DNA of 10,538 nucleotides, taken from positions 1-10,538 of the forward strand of contig MU648615.1 of the NCBI GenBank assembly GCA_026770585.1, in the 5' to 3' direction. Source of the stretch: Baffinella frigidus (taxonomy: Eukaryota; Cryptophyceae; Cryptomonadales; Baffinellaceae). A program made the translations under genes and the position numbers. Below are positions 1-6,679 of this stretch, in pieces. Below the pieces are notes generated by a model. The model was given only the letters and a program-made list of their open reading frames with translations. It was not told where the DNA came from and did no database searches. Numbering within the stretch: the first letter of the stretch is position 1; every line of letters begins with the position of its first letter.

Positions 1-158
1 TGGATATTCAATAAATAGATGTTTTACAATGCGATAGATTCTATGATGCGCTAAAGTGTATGTTGTTGGTTGTTGGTGGTGGATATTCAATAAATAGATG
101 TTTTACAATGCGATAGATTCTATGATGCGCTCAAGTGTATGTTGTTGTTGTTTGCGTG
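1..158. repeat. 79-bp tandem duplication, two copies
   Basis: Copy 1 starts at 1 and copy 2 at 80. Over the first 66 bases they differ at one position (a versus c near 53/132); after that they diverge into TGTTG-rich sequence. Each copy carries ATATTCAATAAA, an AATAAA poly(A) signal (11-16 and 90-95). The pair therefore probably forms the 3' end region of a + strand gene lying to the left of the window, or a duplicated spacer. No convincing gene lies in 1-280; the frame open from 135 begins with GTG, not ATG. Confidence 0.9.
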
Positions 159-224
159 TCGCTTACTCAACAGCACACTAGATCACAAAAGCCCATCTGG
201 ACATCGGTAACTACCGGTGTCATG

Positions 225-232
225 TTATATAA
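225..232 (+). promoter_or_regulatory. TATA-like box upstream of the NlpC/P60-like gene
   Basis: TTATATAA lies 49 bp before the first in-frame ATG (281) and 61 bp before the second (293), a spacing that suits a short 5' leader. Out-of-frame ATGs at 255 and 271 lie between box and start, so transcription may begin close to the coding start. Position and sequence are seen; function is inferred. Confidence 0.45.
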
Positions 233-280
233 CCTGACCGACTACTATGTGTATATGAGTCTGTTTTCACATGAAATTTC

Positions 281-1024
281 ATGGTATACTATATGGCAAA
301 TCCCGCGTTTACGGTCCATAAGGCTGGTAAGGTTGACTTGGATATTTTCACGGCCATGACCAATGTTGTATCTCCAAATCAGACTGGTGATGGCTCTATA
401 TTCGAATTGAAACAATCGCGTGTTGATGCGCATGTCAATGAGTTACCGTTGATAATGGTCGCATTTTACTCGCCAGGTCCTTATGATCCTACGTGGAACC
501 ATGTTGTGTCACGGGTCAGCGGTCCAGTGTGTCATGTAGAACTCGCATTTCCCAAGTCGTACCAGGATGGTGTTGACTTGAAGGAGACGATGACCGCGGT
601 GTGTGTATATTTCAATGAAAAGGTCGAGGTGAAAGACAAAAGATATAACAAACCAGGTTACACGTTTATGTGCTTTCACTCTACGCCTCAAGCTATCGCA
701 AAGGTAAAGGCCGAGGCAAATAAGATGATTGCGAGTGGAGTGGCTTTCTCGCAATATTCTATGATGGCCACTTTCATGAGTGGACTACCTCTATGGTATC
801 CTGCGAGGCTTCCTAACGCGACCTGTTGTAGCATCCTGACGGCGCAACTTCTTCAAGTGGCAGGTATTTTAAACTCGTCACTCAACGCACGGCGTGTCAC
901 CCCGATGGGATTGAATAAACTTTGTCAACAGGATCATGCTCGAAAATTTGCGTATTTTGGGGTTGCGCCCTCGAGGTTGCGGGATATCAAGGCGTGTCCT
1001 AGTGGGTCATCCCGTAAAATATAG
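281..1024 (+). CDS. permuted papain-like (NlpC/P60, YiiX/LRAT-type) putative hydrolase
   Basis: This 247-aa protein (243 aa if the second ATG at 293 is used) resembles the circularly permuted NlpC/P60 thiol hydrolases, in which the catalytic His precedes the Cys. A hydrophobic strand ends in HVELAF (His85), like the SHVGIY strand of that family. A Cys-Cys-Ser-led helix follows at 182-195 (Cys183, then ILTAQLLQVAG), like the CSELVA helix. Family members are amidases, acyltransferases or endopeptidases, and poxviruses and other large DNA viruses carry members. There is no signal peptide or membrane segment, so it is probably cytosolic. A TATA-like box lies upstream and overlapping AATAAA signals lie about 10 bases after the stop. 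The fold assignment rests on these two motifs only; the substrate is unknown. Existence of the gene is much surer than its function. Confidence 0.7.
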   Translation: MVYYMANPAFTVHKAGKVDLDIFTAMTNVVSPNQTGDGSIFELKQSRVDAHVNELPLIMVAFYSPGPYDPTWNHVVSRVSGPVCHVELAFPKSYQDGVDLKETMTAVCVYFNEKVEVKDKRYNKPGYTFMCFHSTPQAIAKVKAEANKMIASGVAFSQYSMMATFMSGLPLWYPARLPNATCCSILTAQLLQVAGILNSSLNARRVTPMGLNKLCQQDHARKFAYFGVAPSRLRDIKACPSGSSRKI

Positions 1025-1033
1025 CATTCAAAA

Positions 1034-1044
1034 AATAAAATAAA
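1034..1044 (+). terminator. poly(A) signals of the NlpC/P60-like gene
   Basis: Two AATAAA hexamers overlap by one base (1034-1039 and 1039-1044), about 10 bases beyond the TAG stop. The next 187 bp up to the following gene hold only a TATA-like CATATAGG near 1149-1156. Confidence 0.6.
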
Positions 1045-1231
1045 TTTCAGGTGTTTGTATTCAATTGTCTGTGAGTTCCCTAGCGAACATCGTTTTGTGC
1101 ATTGCGCGATCGAGGTTCACAAATGGTTGTGACCGTGTCCAACTCGTCCATATAGGAATGAAAAAAAGAAGTACACTCATCCCTACCCGACCGTACACGA
1201 GCGTTCTAGACGACTCAAAAAACCCACCCAC

Positions 1232-2341
1232 ATGCTGCTGCACACGGCGCCTGCACGCTTCTCGGAGAAACGCAAACAAGATGACAGTGCACCGACGCCA
1301 CCATTGGTCACGGAGAAAAAACCCAAGAAAATGGCACCCACAGTGACGTTGAGCATGGACGACGATACCACAAGCACTGAAATGGAGGAAGATGAGACTG
1401 AAGACTGTGATGACAACGCAAAGAAAGAGAAGAAGAAGCCTGTAGAAAGAAAGCACAAATGCACGCACTCCGAATGCAACGAGTCGCGGGACAAACCGGT
1501 CCAACTGCAGTGGCACGTCGATTTTAAACACAAAAATATCTTTCACAACGTCTGCGGCCATATCATCGACAAAGAGAAAGGGACTACATGCGGATTCAAG
1601 TGCGAAAGGCCCGGCGAACTGACAAGGCACAAACGACACAAGCACAGCAAGCTCCGCCTGTACAAATGTAAAGACTGCCCGAAAACCTTCAAACAAGCTC
1701 AAGCCCGCGACGACCACTGGAACGCGGTTTGTTCACCGATCGGCGACCCCGCGAGGACCAAATACAAGTGCAAGATATGCGAGAAGGGGTTTCCGAATCG
1801 CTCCAATTGCAACGAACATTATATTCATAATTGTTGCCCGAAAAATGATCCGGAGCGCGAGGCGTTTCTCGACCGGAACCGTAAAGCCGCGAATGCGCGC
1901 TATGCGAAGTCCGAGCTGGTCCGCGTCAAAAAGGCACTGCGCGCCGCTCTACGGCGCCTACTGAAGAAGGCAGGACTGGGCAAAACTACTCGGTCAGAAG
2001 CAATGCTGGGCTGTACCTACAAGCAGCTCGTTGCACACCTCAACGACAACGACCGGGGTCTTGTGTATGGGGATCCGAACATGGTGCCACACATCGACCA
2101 TATCCGTCCTATGGCCAACTTCGAAGACCTGAAATGTAGATTGGAGATACACGAGTGTGCGAACTTCAACAACCTACAGCTTTTGCCTGGACCAGAAAAC
2201 CTTCGCAAAGGCGCCAGTTTCACTTCTGTTGATCAAGTAGCCTATGCTGTTAGCAAGGGCTACAGAGCCATAGTGGAGCTCCGGAAGGGCTGGAGAGCAG
2301 CCGGGGTGTGCACATGCGAGAACTGTACATCGCGGTTATAA
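1232..2341 (+). CDS. C2H2/C2HC zinc-finger protein fused to an HNH endonuclease domain
   Basis: The protein has 369 aa from the first ATG. The ATG at 1331 (Met34) has a much better context (AAAATGG) and could be the true start. Residues 41-60 are acidic and 64-76 are Lys-rich, like a nuclear localisation signal. Four zinc fingers follow: C77-x4-C82-x12-H95-x4-H100; a noncanonical one around C108/C120-x12-H133-x4-H138; C146-x2-C149-x12-H162-x4-C167; and C180-x2-C183-x12-H196-x4-C201. A basic helical linker (220-250) leads to an HNH module: LGCTYKQLVAHL (259-270), HIDHIRP (287-293), then FNNLQLLP and ENLRKG (312-327), with H290, N314 and N323 as the likely HNH residues. That module matches HNH nucleases common in phages and giant viruses. 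The tail ends in C360-x-C362-x2-C365. It probably binds and nicks or cuts DNA. It may be a homing-type element or a nuclear DNA-processing factor; the sequence does not decide. Confidence 0.88.
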   Translation: MLLHTAPARFSEKRKQDDSAPTPPLVTEKKPKKMAPTVTLSMDDDTTSTEMEEDETEDCDDNAKKEKKKPVERKHKCTHSECNESRDKPVQLQWHVDFKHKNIFHNVCGHIIDKEKGTTCGFKCERPGELTRHKRHKHSKLRLYKCKDCPKTFKQAQARDDHWNAVCSPIGDPARTKYKCKICEKGFPNRSNCNEHYIHNCCPKNDPEREAFLDRNRKAANARYAKSELVRVKKALRAALRRLLKKAGLGKTTRSEAMLGCTYKQLVAHLNDNDRGLVYGDPNMVPHIDHIRPMANFEDLKCRLEIHECANFNNLQLLPGPENLRKGASFTSVDQVAYAVSKGYRAIVELRKGWRAAGVCTCENCTSRL

Positions 2342-2378
2342 CAACGAGTGTTTCAATGAACATTAACAACGAGTGTGG
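2336..2378. repeat. ACGAGTGT spacer element, locus 1
   Basis: Two short copies of AACAACGAGTGT lie just after the zinc-finger/HNH gene. The first overlaps its stop codon region and continues into TTTCAATGAACA; the second is cut short. Related copies occur at 3289-3360 and 3990-4050. Confidence 0.6.
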
Positions 2379-2427
2379 ATCGAATACTGACTAAGAACGA
2401 ATGACGCAAACAAACATCGGCCGTTGT

Positions 2428-2443
2428 TTGAATATTCAATAAA
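2428..2443. terminator. palindrome plus poly(A) signal between convergent genes
   Basis: A perfect 12-base palindrome TTGAATATTCAA (2428-2439) runs into AATAAA (2438-2443) on the + strand, the probable 3' end signal of the zinc-finger/HNH gene about 100 bp after its stop. The same ATATTCAATAAA string occurs in the duplication at the left end of the window. No separate AATAAA is seen here for the convergent gene on the - strand. Confidence 0.5.
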
Positions 2444-2464
2444 CACACCATCACCACCACAACC

Positions 2465-3166
2465 CTACACACTGATCACATCAGCCTTGCGCTTGCGCTC
2501 GAGTTTGATCTGCCACTTTGTGTCCCTGGACAGCAGCGACTCCAAAGCCTCGGAGTTGTCGTTCTTTGAGTCCCACGCGCCCGTACCATGAAGAAGGCAG
2601 AGGTCCGCAAAAAGGGGCTGGTGCTTGCACTCCACGCCGTTCGAGTTGTCGTGAAGGCAGATGAGGCACAGGCCGTGTTCGTCCCAAAATTCATCGAGAG
2701 TGAGCTGGTCGAAATTTCCCGGATGCATGCACCCCCCCGGCGCGGCGTCGCAGAACTCGGCGTCGCACAAGAATCTCTCATTGCATCCGCACTGGGGTAC
2801 CCCCTCGGGCCAGGTGATGCAGCACTCCTTGCACCCAGCGTGGATGACCTTGCCGTTTCCTTCGTTGCAACCGTCGCAGTCGCGAAGACTGGGACCCGCG
2901 TGGATCTTCTGGCCCTTGAAGGAATCGAAGCGAATCCCGAACTCGGTCAGCCTGTGCATTGCGTCGAAACGCCCGATATGGTCCTCGAGAATTCCGATGA
3001 TCTTCGGCGTAGTGCACTTGGCCTTGGTCTCATGAATCGTGGACCGGAAGGCGGAATCCTGCGCGGACATAGTGGAGGGGCCGTAGTCGAAGTACCGGGC
3101 CATGCACCCGTAGAGTTCGGCGGGCACAGAGTCGGTCGTCTGGTTAGGGTTCTCCGAGGTAGACAT
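2465..3166 (-). CDS. Cys-rich putative zinc-binding protein A (paralogue of 7853-8581)
   Basis: I do not recognise the family. The 233-aa protein starts at an ATG with A at -3. Its N-terminal third is helical and Cys-poor. From residue 79 it shares a series of blocks with the protein at 7853-8581: FDSFKGQKIHAGP (80-92); GCKECCITWP (111-120); C126-x-C128; GCMHPGNF (145-152); GLCLIC (165-170); ECKH (179-182). The C-terminus is basic (KLERKRKAD). The regularly spaced Cys and His in both copies suggest two or more structural zinc sites rather than disulfides, because no signal peptide is present. The paired long open frame on the opposite strand is rejected because conservation follows this frame. 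Upstream lies an AT-rich spacer with tandem repeats at 3289-3360, and the paralogue also has tandem repeats upstream. Confidence 0.85.
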   Translation of the reverse strand: MSTSENPNQTTDSVPAELYGCMARYFDYGPSTMSAQDSAFRSTIHETKAKCTTPKIIGILEDHIGRFDAMHRLTEFGIRFDSFKGQKIHAGPSLRDCDGCNEGNGKVIHAGCKECCITWPEGVPQCGCNERFLCDAEFCDAAPGGCMHPGNFDQLTLDEFWDEHGLCLICLHDNSNGVECKHQPLFADLCLLHGTGAWDSKNDNSEALESLLSRDTKWQIKLERKRKADVISV

Positions 3167-3288
3167 TATACTTTTGACAAGTATCTAACTTGAGTTGTTT
3201 TGTTTTTTAGTTCGTGTCACCGAAATGGGTCGGTTGCGGTGATGATCTTTCTCATGTGGGGGGCTTATTATATTTACGATTACATGTA

Positions 3289-3360
3289 TTATAAACGAGT
3301 GTGTTTAATGAAAATTTATTATAAAAACAAGTGTGTTTAATGAAAATTTATTATAAAAAC
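3289..3360. repeat. GTGTGTTTAATGA tandem repeats, locus 2
   Basis: Two copies of a 32-bp unit, each with GTGTGTTTAATGAAAATTT followed by ATTATAAA and a run of A. They start at 3299 and 3331 and are identical over most of the unit; a third copy of the ATTATAAAAAC part follows. They lie in the 236-bp spacer upstream of protein A (- strand) and downstream of the GNAT-like gene (- strand). Confidence 0.85.
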
Positions 3361-3401
3361 GAAACCAGAGACCACACATCGTTTTGTGGTGTTTTCATGT
3401 A

Positions 3402-3407
3402 TTTATT
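3402..3407 (-). terminator. poly(A) signal overlapping the stop codon of the GNAT-like gene
   Basis: On the - strand the last codon and stop read GAA TAA, followed by ATA, so AATAAA contains the stop codon itself. Cleavage 10-30 nt further would leave an extremely short 3' UTR. Confidence 0.5.
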
Positions 3408-3924
3408 CGTTCTCGTCTAGCTCAGCTTGCACGCGCGCAAAATGCTTAGCCCAGAATGCCTCTGCCTCTGGCAGCGGCAGGTCCGCAGATCTCACATCGA
3501 AGGTATCCAGCAGGTATTTGGCCATCCCCTTGTTGCGCGCACGCTTCGCAGTCCATACGTGCGTGCACACCGAGTCTTCGCCGTCCCACTCCTTTTCGAG
3601 CACAAGGAAACACGGCAGGATGCGATGGATCATGTTGTGCTTGTTTGTCACAAAAATGGGATCGTCTAAACTCTTGTGCTCCATCATCTCTTTGCTCCAG
3701 TAAGCGCACAGACCGTACATGCGGTTCTCGCCATATGCTTTAAGGAGCGACGAGCGGTTGTGGTAAAATCCCTCATTGTCGGGGGATTCTTCCAGTTCTA
3801 CCTTCAACTCATCGAGAAGGCTAAAGAAGGCTGCAGCTGCGTCGAAACTCCGTGCCGTGTTTGTTGGCGTTATCACAACTATTTCTGTCTTGTAGTGGCC
3901 CGGTAGGTCGAGTGCTTTGACCAT
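3403..3924 (-). CDS. GNAT-like N-acetyltransferase domain protein
   Basis: This 173-aa protein has a C-terminal half that resembles the acetyl-CoA-binding part of GNAT acetyltransferases. A strand at about 119-124 (VCTHVW) is followed by RARNKGMAKYLL (128-139), which contains the R/Q-x-x-G-x-G/A pyrophosphate-binding motif as R130-N-K-G-M-A135. LPEAEAFWAKHF (151-162) matches the conserved 'A-x-x-F-W-x-x-x-G-F' end of the fold. The N-terminal half (strand IVVITP, helix 28-46) is divergent and gives no substrate clue. Family members acetylate amines of proteins, polyamines or small molecules. The TAA stop is embedded in a poly(A) signal. The start ATG has G at +4; no other in-frame ATG is near. 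The call rests on motif spacing and is moderate. Confidence 0.65.
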   Translation of the reverse strand: MVKALDLPGHYKTEIVVITPTNTARSFDAAAAFFSLLDELKVELEESPDNEGFYHNRSSLLKAYGENRMYGLCAYWSKEMMEHKSLDDPIFVTNKHNMIHRILPCFLVLEKEWDGEDSVCTHVWTAKRARNKGMAKYLLDTFDVRSADLPLPEAEAFWAKHFARVQAELDENE

Positions 3925-3966
3925 GCGATACTTCTTTTGCTGTCTTGCGAAGAATCGAGATGTGGA

Positions 3967-4138
3967 TTGACCGATTTTATTCGAGTGACTTGAGTGTGTT
4001 TAATGATTGTATTATAACAACGAGTGTGTTTAATGAACATGTGTTATACAACGTTTTAAGTTGACAGATTCAATGAAACACATTGATGACTAAAACATAA
4101 ATTGACCGAGTTGACTAAATCAAAGTAGTCATATTGAC
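3967..4138 (+). promoter_or_regulatory. cluster of five TTGAC motifs in a divergent promoter
   Basis: TTGAC occurs on the + strand at 3967, 4061, 4102, 4111 and 4134. Two copies read TTGACC, two read TTGACT-A/T and one TTGACA. This exceeds what chance predicts for a 172-bp stretch (about 0.2 per strand). The last copy, CATATTGAC, is repeated in the F-box gene promoter (6742-6750). They could be binding sites for a host or viral factor; TTGACC/T is the core of the plant WRKY W-box, but that link is only a resemblance. Confidence 0.4.
3990..4050. repeat. GAGTGTGTTTAATGA tandem repeats, locus 3
   Basis: Two copies start at 3992 and 4022, a 30-bp period. Both contain GAGTGTGTTTAATGA and end in TTATAACAA or TTATACAA, like the elements at 2336 and 3289. 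They lie in the divergent spacer between the GNAT-like gene (-) and the gene at 4215 (+). Confidence 0.85.
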
Positions 4139-4214
4139 TTTTTGCTGGCGAACAAAACGAATTCCACCTTTATTCCACGATTACCTCCTGCTTTCATCTG
4201 CACCAACTTTCAGC

Positions 4215-5201
4215 ATGTCGACACCACCAATCGCGAAGTGGGGCACTGTTGCCTACACAGTGTCTGCGGATGTCACTCAGATCAAATCGATCGCCAGCCT
4301 CACCTTCCGCTTCATCCACGGCGAGATCGAGTGTGAGCAGTACAAGCAGCTCATGGACAACCTCGTGAACGAGCGCACGGCGTTGCTGGTCGCAGCCGAC
4401 GCATCTTTCGCCAAGCGGGAGAAGGCCTTCTCGAACATGGCCAACAAGCGTCTGTATGGCAAGACCCCGCTGGAGATGTTTGTCGCGCTCGAGCTCGTCG
4501 TGCACCTCGCACACAGCGACAGTCCCAATGTGGCGTTCCGCACGTACCTCGAGCGCACCTTCATGGGTATCTTCGCACTGTACCAGAGTGTGGGGCGGTG
4601 GGTCGATGTCTCAGACGACTGCATCGACAAGCACGGACCCTGTGACATCCGCGGCAACATCGCGGGCCTGTGCAACCTGTTCTCCACTGGGTTCTACACC
4701 AAGGTGGTGGCCCCGGGGGGCGCTCTCTCGTTTACCGTCACCCCCCGCCGCATCTTCGAACCCGTGCGCCCCTTCGCACCGCTCACCAACTCCCGTCTCT
4801 TCGACTTCATCAAGCTTCTCTTCCCTGCTGCGTCCGAGCTCCCGCGCTTGTGCCGGACGAGCTTCCAGGACAAGGTCGACGAAATCCAGACCCGTCTGGG
4901 CTTGTGCTACGCCTCTAGGATGACCCTGCGCGAGAATGACACCCGCTTGACGATGGCCGATGCCTTCTCCGTCTCCTCTCTCGACAGCAACCACGTAAAC
5001 TTCCTCTCTTCCGTGATGGATGATCTGGTGGCCGATGAGGGTGCCATGGATGTGATGGCTGCGTTCACAATTATGTTACATCTTGGCACATCCGAGGAGG
5101 AGGAGCTCGAGACGTGGGAAGAGCAGGAGATCGCCATCACGGACGCCGTGATGCTCCCCTTCGTCACCACGTGGATGAACCGCGCGCGCATGGCCTTCTA
5201 G
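4215..5201 (+). CDS. protein of unknown function, GC-rich gene
   Basis: I do not recognise this 328-aa protein. The open frame extends upstream to 4134, but there it begins with TTG. The first ATG is 4215 with A at -3, giving a product beginning MSTPPIAKW. It looks soluble and largely helical, with no signal peptide or membrane segment. A helical region lies about residues 65-120. A Cys-containing patch follows (DDCIDKHGPCDIRGN, then GLCNLF), then a Pro/Arg/Phe-rich stretch (TPRRIFEPVRPF) and an acidic segment near 295-305 (SEEEELETWEEQE). Codon third positions are strongly G/C, unlike the AT-rich spacer and the PDI gene, so it may be highly expressed or of different origin. Long open frames in the other frames are side effects of this composition. 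Poly(A) signals at 5339-5351 follow. Confidence 0.85.
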   Translation: MSTPPIAKWGTVAYTVSADVTQIKSIASLTFRFIHGEIECEQYKQLMDNLVNERTALLVAADASFAKREKAFSNMANKRLYGKTPLEMFVALELVVHLAHSDSPNVAFRTYLERTFMGIFALYQSVGRWVDVSDDCIDKHGPCDIRGNIAGLCNLFSTGFYTKVVAPGGALSFTVTPRRIFEPVRPFAPLTNSRLFDFIKLLFPAASELPRLCRTSFQDKVDEIQTRLGLCYASRMTLRENDTRLTMADAFSVSSLDSNHVNFLSSVMDDLVADEGAMDVMAAFTIMLHLGTSEEEELETWEEQEIAITDAVMLPFVTTWMNRARMAF

Positions 5202-5236
5202 CAGTGGTTACACAAGAGACTCCAAACAGTCACCAA

Positions 5237-5256
5237 ACAGAGCCTTCTGGCTCTGT
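5237..5256. terminator. perfect hairpin in the 3' region of the 4215 gene
   Basis: An 8-bp perfect stem ACAGAGCC/GGCTCTGT encloses a TTCT loop, 36 bases after the stop. A second small stem, CTCTC-GTAT-GAGAG, lies near 5301-5314. Hairpins mark mRNA 3' ends in some giant viruses; here AATAAA signals also exist downstream, so its role is uncertain. Confidence 0.4.
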
Positions 5257-5338
5257 CCCAGTTCAATTTGAGCATATCTAAGACCCATTGCCTCAATGCG
5301 CTCTCGTATGAGAGAGACGTGATGTACAAGAGTCATGC

Positions 5339-5351
5339 AATAAACAATAAA
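5339..5351 (+). terminator. double poly(A) signal of the 4215 gene
   Basis: AATAAA at 5339-5344 and again at 5346-5351, about 140 bp after the stop, facing the convergent TBP gene. The spacer 5202-5472 otherwise holds only the hairpins and the TBP poly(A) signal. Confidence 0.65.
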
Positions 5352-5421
5352 CCATCAACCCGCTTGTTTTGTGTGTTGGTGAGGTTTTGCATCGACACCG
5401 CGTTTTTGTACATATGTTTGC

Positions 5422-5427
5422 TTTATT
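5422..5427 (-). terminator. poly(A) signal of the TBP gene
   Basis: AATAAA on the - strand, 45-50 bp beyond the TAA stop of the TBP gene. Confidence 0.6.
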
Positions 5428-5472
5428 GACCATGATAGACCCAAGTAGCCCAAGCCAGCCTTCCTCATGCTT

Positions 5473-6225
5473 TTACATTGCGTCTTCTTCCTCTTGTGTA
5501 ACCACTACGCCACTGTCGATGGTTTCGGCCGGATTGCCTCGGTGGCGCTTGTTTGAAGTCTCTGATTGTAGACGGATGAAGCGACGTACTGTAGGCCATA
5601 GGTTTGCCCATCCGTCATATATGTCACTTTCTCTTTTTCCCCCTGTCACGACCACCTTTCCAGAGTAGAAGCAAAGCAACACGACCGGAGAGTTGTTTGG
5701 TCGCAGTACAAGTCCGGGGAACATGTTCGGCTGCCATGTACACATGGTTCCGAGAGCATCGTACATCATTTGCAAATCGAGGCATTCGCCTGTCTTGAGG
5801 GGTATAACTGCGTTACCCACAATATTTTGAACAGATGTGTCGCGCACAGAAAATGTAACCCCTTTCGTATGTATTGTGAGTAGGCGTGCTATGTGGAGTG
5901 AAGCGAGCAAGCATTGACACCATGAGCGAGATCCTGTCAACACGAGTTTCCCGCTTGTGAACAAGAGTGCTGTACACATAGGGTCTGCAATGCGGATCGT
6001 GATAGCTGCAAAGCGCTGGCGGTCGTAGAACGAGTTTGGTAACACCGATGCAATATACGATAAATCAACTAGACCACTACTGCAGAACAGCTCGGTTGTT
6101 CCGACTAAATTGTGTATAACCGCCTCAGGGAACTTATGGCCTCCTGTGTATGTATGGTTCGTGTCGACAGTGATGTTGTTGTTGACATGTGTGTTCAACA
6201 GTGAACTATACACCCGCTTTCGCAT
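5473..6225 (-). CDS. TATA-box-binding protein (TBP) homologue
   Basis: TBP recognises core promoters and nucleates the RNA polymerase II preinitiation complex. This 250-aa product shows the two direct repeats of the saddle fold, roughly 36-120 and 131-218. Repeat 1 contains RFAAITIRIADP (71-82) and ALLFTSGKLVLTG (86-98). Repeat 2 contains NIVGNAVIPL (134-143), MFPGLVLRP (168-176) and LLCFYSGKVVVTGGK (183-197). The four DNA-intercalating phenylalanines are all kept (F72, F89, F169, F186). A tail of about 30 residues after 220 is hydrophilic and acidic (EEEDAM), unusual for cellular TBP, which normally ends soon after repeat 2. The frame is open back to a GTG at 6261, but the first ATG is at 6225 with G at -3; I choose it. 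Loops between core motifs are diverged, as in giant-virus TBPs, which are thought to support viral transcription. Confidence 0.95.
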   Translation of the reverse strand: MRKRVYSSLLNTHVNNNITVDTNHTYTGGHKFPEAVIHNLVGTTELFCSSGLVDLSYIASVLPNSFYDRQRFAAITIRIADPMCTALLFTSGKLVLTGSRSWCQCLLASLHIARLLTIHTKGVTFSVRDTSVQNIVGNAVIPLKTGECLDLQMMYDALGTMCTWQPNMFPGLVLRPNNSPVVLLCFYSGKVVVTGGKRESDIYDGWANLWPTVRRFIRLQSETSNKRHRGNPAETIDSGVVVTQEEEDAM

Positions 6226-6290
6226 CTCTAATAATGATGCTGGGGATTTGGGATGTGGCACACGCAGCAGGCTGTTATGTCCCGTTTGTT

Positions 6291-6296
6291 TTTATT
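6291..6296 (-). terminator. poly(A) signal of the 64-aa gene
   Basis: AATAAA on the - strand, 23 bp beyond the stop at 6319 and about 65 bp before the TBP start. It supports a separate transcript for the small gene. Confidence 0.5.
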
Positions 6297-6318
6297 TTGA
6301 AACATTTACTGATGCAAT

Positions 6319-6513
6319 TTACTGCCTCGAGATGTACACCTTGTCGTACAGCTGGCCCCACACTCTCTCTAGACGACCGATCTGTTCAGTTATGTTGTCA
6401 TGCACAGGCCAACCGCGCACGTCCAAGTCCGGTTCCTGTCGGTTCTGGATCTCCATAAGGTGATTAATGTCCCCTTGCAGCCACTCCATCTCTTCTTCCA
6501 TGGTCAACCTCAT
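6319..6513 (-). CDS. small acidic hypothetical protein, 64 aa
   Basis: I do not recognise it. The product has 64 aa from the first ATG, or 60 aa from the ATG at 6501, which has the better context (A at -3, G at +4). It is predominantly helical and acidic at the start (MEEEMEWLQGDINHL), with a second helix near the end (ITEQIGRLERVWGQL). Leucine spacing suggests a short coiled coil and dimerisation or partner binding. The gene lies in line with TBP on the same strand, 93 bp apart, with its own AATAAA signal, so it is probably transcribed separately. An AT-rich TTTATTTAT block lies about 30 bp upstream. Small size leaves real doubt that it is a gene. Confidence 0.55.
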   Translation of the reverse strand: MRLTMEEEMEWLQGDINHLMEIQNRQEPDLDVRGWPVHDNITEQIGRLERVWGQLYDKVYISRQ

Positions 6514-6679
6514 GCTCGGATCGTATTGTCTTATGTCGATAAATAAATCACATGCCTTTTATAAGCAACAGACGACGCGTTTATCACTATACCCAGCATA
6601 CGTATCAATACGTTTCAGTGGTACCCTGCAGGTATGAGCCCCGTCGCGAACACGTGACTTTTTCGCCTTACATCTCATG

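Noticed and set aside
1061-1717. 218-codon frame on the - strand opposite the zinc-finger gene
   Set aside because: Its Phe/Leu/Val-rich hydrophobic text is the mirror of a Lys/Glu-rich coding region; zinc-finger spacing on the + strand is unmistakable.
2588-3193. 201-codon ATG-initiated frame on the + strand opposite Cys-rich protein A
   Set aside because: The - strand frame shares ordered Cys motifs with the separate gene at 7853-8581; the + frame shows no such support and is a by-product of codon bias.
4456-4994. Long overlapping frames in both strands inside the 4215 gene
   Set aside because: GC-rich third positions remove stop codons in all frames; Arg/Ser/Pro-rich translations look like shadows.
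5237-5256. Histone-type 3' stem-loop
   Set aside because: The stem is ACAGAGCC/GGCTCTGT with loop TTCT, the inverse of the histone GGCTCT...AGAGCC arrangement, and no histone gene is adjacent.
6226-6261. Twelve-codon N-terminal extension of TBP from a GTG
   Set aside because: Eukaryotic-type genes here start at ATG; the first ATG is at 6225 and the TBP core is unaffected.
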